Of a stretch of DNA of 64,000 bases, positions 36,332 to 44,501 are shown in pieces; position 1 is the first letter of the stretch, and every line of letters begins with the position of its first letter. This stretch comes from Arenicola marina. Lineage: Eukaryota; Annelida; Polychaeta; Arenicolidae. The stretch lies in contig OZ025252.1 of assembly GCA_964019135.1 (NCBI GenBank), forward strand, positions 49,822,959 to 49,886,958. The letters run 5' to 3'. Under the pieces are notes generated by a model. It had not been told where the DNA came from. It ran no database searches and was given only the letters and a program-made list of their open reading frames with translations. Made by a program: the position numbers and the translations under genes.

Positions 36332-37150
36332 CTAACACTTGGCGCCCTTGGCACCAACTCTTTTGGAGCGTGCCTCGGGTGTGAGTCACCGAGTTGAAGT
36401 TTGGTAAGTCTGAAATAAAACCTTTGGCCGGAACAAGCAAGTAGATCTAAATCACAGGTATCTTATCAAACCAAATTATCCAAGCCCCGGGGAATGGGGG
36501 GACATGATTACGCCCGTAATTAGGACCAATGTGTTTGCTGTGAAAAAATCGTTGGGTCGTTCGTCTGCTTGAAATCATATATTTCTTTCCGAAAACATCG
36601 TAATTGTGCTTCTCGTAATTTATATTTTGACGTGTTATCTGTAATAAATATGATTATGCACATGCTAACTGGTCTAAATCCAGCACGAGCAGTAACATGC
36701 TGCAGACATCACTCACCAATAAGCGTTCCTCTAGAGCTAGACGCACAACGCTTTGGACATTTACGAGTTCCATATCACATAGGCGTCCTATGTTAACGTC
36801 TAATTTGAAGGGATTATTCATTACATGGTAATCACGATCCTGTCATAGAGAGCACTCGTCATCTGGCTGTCATAAGAACAAGTAATTATATTCATAGCTT
36901 GAGTCACAGGCGGCAGCTGGCCGGAAGTTGACGCTGGTTGGGAGGCGACAGGCGACCCGTCATATCGCGTATTGCAGTGAGCGGCCGCTTATATGGGACT
37001 ACGGGACGACCGGCTGTGACTGTGTAATAACCAGCTGCTCCACCAGGCAGATTCACTCAGTGGAATTCCCCGGCCCACCAGTCTCCTTTAGTTAATGTGG
37101 TGCAATGATATGCATGTACATATGTAACATACACACCTCCCGTACCATAG
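36332..37150 (+). other. End of intron 1, nothing recognised
   Basis: Single-copy intron sequence. A few inverted copies of the 15-bp repeat linger at 36330-36350. No coding exon, RNA gene or mobile element is visible. Confidence 0.6.
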
Positions 37151-37169
37151 TATATATATATATATATAT
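37151..37169. repeat. (TA)n microsatellite next to a splice acceptor
   Basis: Nine and a half TA units end 15 bp before the exon 2 boundary, just before the pyrimidine-rich TCTTCTGCTTTCAG acceptor. Confidence 0.95.
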
Positions 37170-37184
37170 GTCTTCTGCTTTCAG

Positions 37185-37265
37185 ATTATATGCAGAACAT
37201 ACATCGTCCAGGGTCCAAAGTTTTCCTGGTGCACGTGCCTGAAAGTCTGACTACAGTGACAGCGG
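37185..37265 (+). CDS. Universal stress protein domain, coding exon 2
   Basis: 81 bp bounded by TTCTGCTTTCAG at the 5' side and GGTAAGG at the 3' side, both good splice sites, phase 1 at each end. It continues exon 1 with Y-YMQNIHRPGSKVFLVHVPES and then LTTVTAG. This is the end of helix 1, the turn, and beta strand 2 (KVFLVHVPE) typical of USP domains. With exon 1 it gives about 53 residues of a domain that is usually 140-160. The C-terminal nucleotide-binding signature (G-x2-G-x9-G-S/T) would lie in later exons, none of which I can find before the window ends. Whether the gene is intact therefore cannot be told. The exon starts two bases into a codon, so no start codon is expected here. Confidence 0.8.
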
Positions 37266-37633
37266 GTAAGGACGGGATACCAGGGCAGGGGGAGAAGGGG
37301 AGAAGGTATGGGCAGGATGTGCAGAATGAGAGGGAGAGGAGAGGCGATAAGCAAGGGACGTGGAGAAAGACGAGGGAGGGGAGATGGCTGTAGAGGAGAC
37401 GGAGGAGGTGGGCCAGAGGAGAGAATGGTGGGGCGAGGAACAGGGGACGGACAGTAGGTTAGGGAGGGGGGAACGGGAGGCAAAAGAAGAGGAGAAGCGA
37501 TGCATGTGGAAGGGTGGCCGGGTGAAAATGATGTGGGCGGGGTGAGAAGGTGGGGGCTGGAGGGTCACGTGCGAGAGGCTCGGTGAATCGGAAGAACTTA
37601 CTGAAGCGAGGGGGGAGGGACTCTAAGTTAGAA
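37266..37633 (+). other. Purine-rich start of intron 2
   Basis: Immediately after the exon 2 donor the + strand is strongly G/A-biased for about 300 bp, with many GGG and GGAGAGG-like runs. Such a tract could form triplex or G-quadruplex structures. G-triplets near a donor are known splicing enhancers; that role here is inference. Open frames rich in Glu/Gly/Arg in this stretch are composition artefacts. Confidence 0.7.
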
Positions 37634-39677
37634 CATACCCCATGCCCGCCCTGTCATCGCCTTTACTGATGCCTCCATACTCCATGCCCTCCCTGTCATC
37701 GCCTTTACTGCTGCCTCCATACCCCACGCCCTCCCTGTCATCGCCTTTACTGCTGCCTCCATACCCCACGCCCTCCCTGTCATCGCCTTTACTGCTGCCT
37801 CTATACCCCACGCCCTCCCTGTCATCGCCTTTACTGCTGCCTCCATACCCCACGCCCTCCCTGTCATCGCCTTTACTGATGCCCCCATGCCCTCCCTGTC
37901 ATCGCCTTTACTGATGCCTCCATACTCTATGCCCTCCCTGTCATCGCCTTTACTGATGCCCCCATGCCCTCCCTGTCATCGCCTTTACCGCTGCCTCCAT
38001 ACTCCATGCCCTCTCTGTCATTGCCTTTACTGATGCCTCCATACTCCATGCCCTCCCTGTCATCGCCTTTACTGCTGCCTCCATACCCCACGCCCTCCCT
38101 GTCATCGCCTTTACTGCTGCCTCTTTACCCCACGCCCTCCCTGTCATCGCCTTTACTGCTGCCTCCATACCCCACACCCTCCCTGTCATCGCCTTTACTG
38201 ATGCCCCCATGCCCTCCCTGTCATCGCCTTTACTGATGCCCCCATGCCCTCCCTGTCATCGCCTTTACCGCTGCCTCCATACTCCATGCCCTCTCTGTCA
38301 TTGCCTTTACTGATGCCTCCATACTCCATGCCCTCCCTGCCATCGCCTTTACTGCTGCCTCCATACTCCATGACCTCCCTGTCATCGCCTTTACTGCTGC
38401 CTCCATACCCCACGCCCGTCCTGTCATCGCCTTTACTGCTGCCTCCATACTCCAGGCCCGCCCTGTCATCGCCTTTACTGCTGCCTCCATACTCCATGCC
38501 CGCCCTGTCATCGCCTTTACTGCTGCCTGCATACTCCATGCCCTCCCTGTCATCGCTTGTACTGCTGCCTCCATACCCCATGCCCTCCCTGTCATTGTCT
38601 TTACTGATGCCTGCATACCCCATGCCCGCCCTGTCATCGCCTTTACTGATGCCTCCATACTCCATTCCCTCCCTGGCATCGCTTTTACTGCTGCCTCCAT
38701 ACCCCACGCCCTCCCTGTCATCGCCTTTACTGCTGCCTCCATACCCCATGCCCGCCCTGTCATCGCCTTTACTGATGCCTGCATACCCCATGCACGGCCT
38801 GTCATCGCCTTTACTGATGCCTGCATACTCCATGCCCTCCCTGTCATCGCTTGTACTGCTGCCTCCATACCCCATGCCCTCGCTCTCATCGCCTTTACTG
38901 ATGCCTCCATACTCCATGCCCGCCCTGTCATTGTCTTTACTGATGCCTACATACTCCATGCCCTCCCTGTCATTGCTTGTACTGCTGCCTGCATACCCCA
39001 TGCCCGCCCTGTCATCGCCTTTACTGATACCTCCATACTCCATTCCCTCCCTGGTATCGCTTTTACTGCTGCCTCCATACTCCATGCCCTCCCTGTCATC
39101 GCCTTTACTACTGCCGCTGTACCCCATGCCCTCCCTGTCAACGCCTTTACTGATGCCTCCATACCCCACGCCCTCCCTGTCATCGCCTTTACTGCTGCCT
39201 CCATACCCCATGCCCGCCCTGTCATCGCCTTTACTGATGCCTGCATAGCCCATGCCCGCCCTGTCATCGCCTTTACTGATGCCTCCATACCCCATGGCCT
39301 CCCTGTCATCGCCTTTACTGATGCCTCTATAACCCACGCCCTCCCTGTCATCGCCTTTACTGCTGCCTCCATACTCCATGCCCTCCCTGTCATCGCTTGT
39401 ACTGCTAACTCCATGCCCTCCCTGTCATCGCTTGTACTGCTGCCTCCATACCCCATGCCCTCCCTGTCATTGTCTTTACTGATGCCTGCATACTCCATGC
39501 CCTCCCTGTCATCACTTGTACTGCTGCCTCCATACTCCATGCCCTTTCTGTCATCGCCTTTACCGCTGCCTCCATACTCCATGCCCTCCCGGTCATCGCC
39601 TTTACTGATGCCTGCATACTCCATGCCCTCCCTGTCATCGCTTGTACTGCTGCCTCCATACCCCATGCCCTCCCTGT
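37634..39677. repeat. Array 2, left part: C-rich 42-bp minisatellite
   Basis: About 48 tandem units of a 42-bp consensus that contains CCATGCCCTCCCTGTCATCG followed by CCTTTACTGATGCCTCCATA. Common alternatives are CCCTCC or CCCGCC, TACTCC or TACCCC, and GAT, GCT or CGCT in the centre. Rarer 35-bp units lack seven bases (ACTCCAT), as near 37886 and 37961. The + strand is about 43% C and 12% G. Forty-two is a multiple of three and stops are rare, so both strands show long open frames (MPSLSSPLLMPPYS and HALPVIAFTDASIL on +; GDDREGMEYGGISK and AMTGRAWSMEASVK on -). The 35-bp units shift frame. I read it as satellite DNA inside USP intron 2. It continues uninterrupted at 43929 after the retrotransposon. 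Confidence 0.93.
39673..39677. repeat. Target site duplication, left copy (CCTGT)
   Basis: CCTGT directly before the 5' LTR equals CCTGT directly after the 3' LTR (43929-43933). Removing the element and one copy restores a normal 42-bp unit (CCCTCCCTGTCATTGTC). Confidence 0.95.
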
Positions 39678-39871
39678 TGTAATGGGTTTCAAGCCTTAGG
39701 AGTACTTCCGCCTAACGGAGTGGTTTATACTTCCGCCTAACGGAGTGGTTTATATTATGTTATGTTATGTTGGTCGCTAGCTGTACAAACAATAAAACAC
39801 TATGGCAGGCTGACTCCTTGGATGCTCTTTTCTTTAATCAATTGATATTGAACCCACCCCAGTTGTTTACA
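39678..39871 (+). repeat. 5' LTR
   Basis: 194 bp, TGTAATGG to GTTTACA. It contains a perfect 25-bp tandem duplication (39703-39727 and 39728-39752, each with CTTCCGCCTAACGGAG), a TATA-like TTATATTATG near 39751, and an AATAAA at 39791-39796. It differs from the 3' LTR at 39699 (G, against A) and 39779 (A, against G). Confidence 0.95.
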
Positions 39872-39887
39872 TGGTGTCAGAAGTGGG
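39872..39887 (+). other. Primer binding site, tRNA-Leu type
   Basis: TGGTGTCAGAAGTGGG follows the 5' LTR directly. It is complementary to a tRNA 3' end of the form CCCACTTCTGACACCA, which I recall as that of one metazoan tRNA-Leu isoacceptor. The match stops after 16 bases, where inverted gag sequence begins. Confidence 0.75.
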
Positions 39888-40297
39888 GTGCTTGCAATAA
39901 TTTGTTCCAGGAGTCGTTCGTTTAGTTCACCCTCACTGAAATCGCATTTTTGGGCCAACAGTTTGCAGCGGTTGAGGAATCCATCGAGAGACTCAGTCTG
40001 TTTCTGTGTGTAATTCCTCATCTTTAACCTTGAGATTCGAAAGTTCTCGCTTGGTTCTAACTGTTCCAAGAATTTCTGGTATATAAGCTCTGGATCTGAA
40101 CGCTGAGCTTCGGCAAGTGTCCAGCTGTTGTAGCGACAAAGGCCTTCCTCACCTACAGCCAGAAGGATGGTTGGCACTTTCGCGGCATTTGCTGTCCCCT
40201 TCACAGTAAAATAAAGGTTCATGCGCTGTTTGAATAGTTTGAAGGATTCAGCAGGATTTGGGGACGTCCAGTCCATGCGAGGGATTTGATCAGCCAT
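39888..40297 (-). pseudogene. gag: Inverted gag N-terminal fragment of the retrotransposon
   Basis: Read on the - strand from an ATG at 40297 this encodes about 137 residues of a capsid-type Gag. It starts MADQIPRMDW and carries the conserved run LEPSENFRISRLKMRNYTQ, typical of Gypsy Gag that has a retroviral-capsid-like helical core. It is in the opposite orientation to pol and to the element. The frame runs on by chance into the reverse complement of the primer binding site and 5' LTR, stopping at 39800. The real gag sequence therefore ends near 39888. The C-terminal part of Gag, including any CCHC zinc knuckle, is absent. It cannot be translated from the normal genomic transcript. Confidence 0.8.
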
Positions 40298-40522
40298 GGA
40301 TTATGTAGACTCGATCGACGATGGTGTTGCTCAGTTTCACGCTGCTTGCAATTGTACTCACGGCCACGGTAGCTGGATGTCAGTCGCGCGGTATCGCTGA
40401 TCCTGCGTCGTGCGGACAAACTTCACTCGCTCTACTTGGCCATTACTCGTGTCTAGGAGGATGATAGATTCGTTAACTGGTGTCTATCAACTCTTCATCC
40501 CACCGCTGTCACCATGTAAACA
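40298..40522 (-). other. Inverted 5' leader with a second primer binding site and LTR tip
   Basis: On the - strand this reads, in order: TGTTTACA (the last 8 bases of the LTR, 40522-40515), TGGTGACAGCGGTGGGATG (a primer binding site, 40514-40496), then about 200 bp of untranslated leader to the gag ATG. It is the natural start of an element, turned around. The binding site differs from the one at 39872 and looks like that of a different tRNA-Leu isoacceptor (3' end near CCCACCGCTGCCACCA, recalled). The border with + strand pol falls at about 40523. Confidence 0.75.
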
Positions 40523-42633
40523 TGTTCCCGGACCAAATTGATGCAGATGGAAACCCAAGGTCAGATGTGCTCAAGCCAACTCAAAGCAGACTTACTGCAT
40601 ACAACGGAACCCAGATTAAGTGCTACGGCATCACAACAATTCATTGCCAATATCGAACAAATTGGATGGTCACCAATTTCTTTGTCGTTGATGCACCTGG
40701 CCCAGCAGTCCTTGGTCTCCTATCATGTGAAGCTCTCAATGTTGTCACGTTACACTGTTCAATCAACAACGACAGGATGAACCCACCAGTTAATCAGGTC
40801 AACAGTGTTCAGGATCTGATGGGGCTATATCCAGACCAGTTCGACAAGATAGGCGAATTCAAGAACACTCACACACTAGTGGTCGATCCCAACGTCCCTG
40901 CACATGTAGACCCACCACGAAAGACCCCCATCGCATTGAGAGGGACGATCAAAGGGGAACTGGACAAGATGGAAGCCATGAACATCATACGCCCTATCGA
41001 AGAACCAACTGAATGGGTCAGCTCACTCACTTACGTGACCAAGAAAGACGGAAGCCTTCGCGTGTGCCTGGATCCTCGACATCTGAATAAGGCACTCATC
41101 AGACCCCAACACAAGATTCCAACAATTGAAGAACTGAGCTACAAGTTCTCAAAGGCTAAATTCTATTCCAAACTTGACGCCAAAGCGGGGTACTGGTCTG
41201 TTAAACTTGATGAATATAGCCAAAAACTGACAACCTTCCAAACACCCTTTGGCCGGTACTGCTTCCAGCGTCTTCCCTTTGGTCTGTCAGTAAGCCAAGA
41301 CATTTTTCAGCTTGAAATGGATCGCATTCTTGAAAAATGCGCCGGCACTTCTGGGATTGCAGATGATGTTACCATCTGCGGAGCAACGGAGGCAGAGCAC
41401 GACAAGAACCTAATAGATTTCATGGAGACAGCCAAGCAACATGGACTGGTTCTCAACTCTAACAAGTGTGAGATCAAGAAAACCAGCATTGCCTTCTATG
41501 GTAACATTTACACAAGCGAAGGAATCAAGCCCGACCCTCAAAAGGTACGCGACCTGCAAGCAATGCCAGAACCATCAAGCAAGGTGGAATTACAACAGTT
41601 CCTAGGCATGATGACATACCTGTCAAGCTTTATCAAAGATTTCAGATCGAAATCTGCGATTCTTCGAGACCTGCTGAAGAAAGAAGCCGATTTTCAATGG
41701 GAAATACACCATCAGAAGGTTTTCGACCAGCTCAAGAATGAAGTCTCCGAGAATGCACTACTGCAGTACTACGACACTGAAAAACCAGTGTACATCCAGA
41801 GCGATGCCAGCCTTCGTGGTGTTGGTTGTGCATTGTTGCAGTATGACGCTGATAACCAGCTGAAACCGATTGCCTACGCAAGTAAGAGTCTGACACCCAC
41901 AGAGCAGTGGTATGCTTGTATCGAACGCGAACTACTTGCGATTGTATGGGGAGTCAACAGATTTCACACCTACTTGTATGGCAGAAGCTTTCACATCATC
42001 ACAGATCACAAGCCACTGGTTATGATCACCCAGAAACCACTGGTATCTGCACCCCCTAGGTTGCAGAGAATGCTCATCAAGTTACAAGGTTACAACTTTA
42101 CAATAGAATTCAGACCAGGTGAAGAAAACCATCTGGCTGATGGCCTATCACGTTTGCCATGTCGGGAGGCAACAACGTTTGAACTCGACATGCGTGTGGA
42201 CTTCGTCAGGTTCTCGACAGAGAAATTAAACCAGCTACAACAAGAAACGGCGAAGGACCCCGCTCTGAACATGCTCAGAGAAGTCATTATCAACGGCTGG
42301 CCAGATGGAATACGTCAGCTTCCCACGGATCTGAGGTCATATTGGAACCTGCGAGACGAACTATCCATTGAAAACGGCCTACTGCTAAAAGGCCAGAGAA
42401 TTCTGATACCTAAGAGCATGCAACATGCTGTTCTGCAACAGCTACACAGTGGACACCTAGGGCAAGAGAAGACAAAGCTTCGAGCCAAAGACACGGTGTA
42501 CTGGCTCACCATGAATAAAGACATCGATCAACTCGTTGCATCATGTAGCGTCTGTCAAGAACACAAACCATCACAAGTGCCCGAACCACTTCTACCGCAC
42601 GACATACCCACGAAGCCATGGGATACTGTTTGA
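40523..42633 (+). pseudogene. pol: Pol: protease C-terminus, reverse transcriptase, RNase H and integrase N-terminus
   Basis: The frame is open from 40480, but its first 14 codons come from the inverted leader; pol homology starts at Phe-Pro-Asp near 40525. Counting from the ATG at 40480, residues 16-93 are the C-terminal half of an aspartic protease (LTAYNG, VVDAPGPAVLGL) and the catalytic DTG/DSG region is missing. Reverse transcriptase spans about 140-345, with catalytic Asp233 in KLDAKAG and the IADD box at 293-296 (YxDD variant). RNase H spans about 435-560 with Asp442, Glu484, Asp509 and Asp554. The integrase zinc-binding module has His656, His659, Cys689 and Cys692. The frame ends at a premature TGA (42631-42633) just before the first integrase catalytic Asp. 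Reverse transcriptase and RNase H appear complete in sequence. Confidence 0.9.
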
Positions 42634-43547
42634 ACCGACTTATTCACGTTTGATGACCATCAATGGCTCATAATAGTGAACTACTACTCTAAGTATCTGT
42701 TGTCAGGAAGCTTCCCGATCCAAGTCCAAGCAGTGTGGTTGTAGCAGCCACAAAGCAAGTTTTTGGAGAACTCGGTGTGCCGAACAAGGTAATTAGTGAC
42801 AATGGGCCCCACTTTGCAAGCGCTCATTACCAGGAGTTTACAAAGTCATGGGGATTCAACCACTCAACTTCATCGCCTCGAAATCCTAGGTCAAACGGAC
42901 TAGTTGAACGGCACATCCAAACGGTAAAGTCAATCCTGAAGAAGGCAAAACAGTCTGGAACCAGCCCTGATTTTGCTCTATTATGCTGGAGGTCAACGCC
43001 AATGAGCCATTCACTGCCAAGCCCTGCCCAACTTCTCCTGGGCAGGAAAATCAAGTCAAATCTACCAACTAGATTTAATAACCAAAACAACGGCAACGTG
43101 CATGAAGAACTGAGTAGGCGTCAGGCCCAACAGAAATACTACCACGATCAACATGCCCGCAGTCAGGAACTACCCTCTTTGTATCCAGGACAGCAAGTCC
43201 GAATACAACACCCGGATACTAAGCACTGGGACCCTGCAATAGTCCACGCTAAGTGCAGCGAACCAAGATCATACATTGTGGAATGTCCCAACGGAAACCT
43301 TCTCAGAAGGAACCGAGCACACATAAGGGAAGCTCCGAGCTCAGTTCCGCCCCCACAGGAAGAAATACAGAGCAAGGCTCAACTTCCAGAGAAACCACCC
43401 CTTTCTGTACCACAAGATGTCAGACATGTAACCTTCTGCGAACCTCTGGTTGCATGTGATACACCCAAGGACATACATCCGGATCATCACTATCGAACAA
43501 GATCCGGACGCCAGTCCAAACCGCCAGCGAGATACGCAGATGCATAA
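42634..43547 (+). pseudogene. pol: Integrase catalytic core and C-terminus, disrupted
   Basis: Continuation of pol after the premature TGA. The first catalytic Asp codon is at 42637-42639. A one-base loss near 42700-42702 then shifts the frame; from there the reading frame with third position equal to that of 42735 is open to 43547. That part holds the DX35E half of the core: Asp in SDNGPHF and Glu in SNGLVERH, with exactly 35 residues between. It is followed by a basic C-terminal domain (LYPGQQVRIQHPDTKHWDPA). No methionine start is evident, so the piece is not a separate gene. The stop and the frameshift together make integrase non-functional. Confidence 0.88.
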
Positions 43548-43726
43548 TTCACCAAGGGGAAGAATATACCCCAGAACTGGAGGAGAGTCCACCCTATGAT
43601 AGCTCTAATATGCGAATGAGTCTGCGTAGAGATATTCGTGAAAATAAACGGAACTGTAGTTTTGTGTATTAACTAAACTTTCAAGCTTTAATAGTTTATG
43701 TTTATGGGTATAAGTAACTCGACGGT
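43548..43726 (+). other. Retrotransposon 3' untranslated region
   Basis: Non-coding AT-rich stretch between the integrase end and the polypurine tract. No env-like open frame is present. Confidence 0.75.
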
Positions 43727-43734
43727 AAAGGGGA
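43727..43734 (+). other. Polypurine tract
   Basis: AAAGGGGA lies directly before the 3' LTR, the expected position of the plus-strand primer of LTR retroelements. Confidence 0.85.
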
Positions 43735-43928
43735 TGTAATGGGTTTCAAGCCTTAAGAGTACTTCCGCCTAACGGAGTGGTTTATACTTCCGCCTAACGG
43801 AGTGGTTTATATTATGTTATGTTATGTTGGTCGCTGGCTGTACAAACAATAAAACACTATGGCAGGCTGACTCCTTGGATGCTCTTTTCTTTAATCAATT
43901 GATATTGAACCCACCCCAGTTGTTTACA
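43735..43928 (+). repeat. 3' LTR
   Basis: 194 bp, matching the 5' LTR at 192 positions (differences at 43756 and 43836). It carries the same 25-bp tandem duplication and an AATAAA at 43848-43853 that could serve as the element's polyadenylation signal. Confidence 0.95.
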
Positions 43929-43933
43929 CCTGT
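43929..43933. repeat. Target site duplication, right copy (CCTGT)
   Basis: Matches 39673-39677 and continues directly into the 42-bp unit (CCTGTCATTGTCTTTACTG). Confidence 0.95.
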
Positions 43934-44501
43934 CATTGTCTTTACTGATGCCTGCATACTCCATGCCCTCCCTGTCATCGCTTGTACTGCTGCCTCCATA
44001 CTCCATGCCCTCCCTGTCATCGCCTTTACTGATGCCTGCATACCCCATGCCCGCCCTGTCATCGCCTTTACTGATGCCTCCATACTCCATTCCCTCCCTG
44101 GCATCGCTTTTATTGCTGCCTCCATACTCCATGCCCGCCCTGTCATCGCCTTTACTGCTGCCTCCATACTCCATGCCCTCCCTGTCATCGCTTGTACTGC
44201 TGCCTCCATATTCCATGCCCTCCCTGTCATCGCCTTTACTGCTGCCTCCATACCCCATGCCCACCCTGTCATCGCCTTTACTGATGCCTCCATACTCCAT
44301 GCCCTCCCTGCCATCGCTTTTACTGATGCCTCCATGCCCTCCCTGTCATCGCCTTTACCGCTTCCTCCATACCCCATGCCCGCCCTGTCATCGCCTTTAC
44401 TGACGCCTCCATACCCAACGCCCTCGCTGTCATCGCCTTTACCGCTGCCTCCATACCCCATGCCCTCCCTGTCATCGCCTTTACTGCTGCCTACATAACC
44501 C

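Larger units (their letters stand above)
39678..43928 (+). mobile_element. Ty3/Gypsy LTR retrotransposon, defective, inserted in array 2
   Basis: A 4251-bp element with 194-bp terminal repeats starting TGT and ending ACA, a 5-bp target duplication, a primer binding site, a polypurine tract, and pol in the order protease remnant, reverse transcriptase, RNase H, integrase, as in Ty3/Gypsy. No env is present. The two LTRs differ at 2 of 194 positions, so the insertion is young. It is not autonomous: the gag start is inverted, the rest of gag and the catalytic half of protease are missing, and integrase has a stop and a frameshift. The sequence resembles the K02A2.6-like Gypsy elements common in marine invertebrates (recalled, not searched). 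It probably moved using proteins from an intact relative, since the LTRs and target duplication are fresh. Confidence 0.95.

Noticed and set aside
37360..37545. Glu/Gly/Arg-rich 61-codon frame
   Set aside because: Falls in the purine-rich intron 2 start. Composition alone explains it.
37634..39677. CRISPR-like regular repeats
   Set aside because: Units are contiguous with no unique spacers and the setting is eukaryotic. It is a minisatellite.
39800..39887. C-terminal end of the - strand gag frame
   Set aside because: It reads the reverse complement of the primer site and 5' LTR, so it is a chance extension past the inversion border.
40480..40524. ATG at 40480 as the true start of pol
   Set aside because: These first codons lie in the reversed leader and primer-site segment. 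Pol homology begins after the inversion border near 40523.
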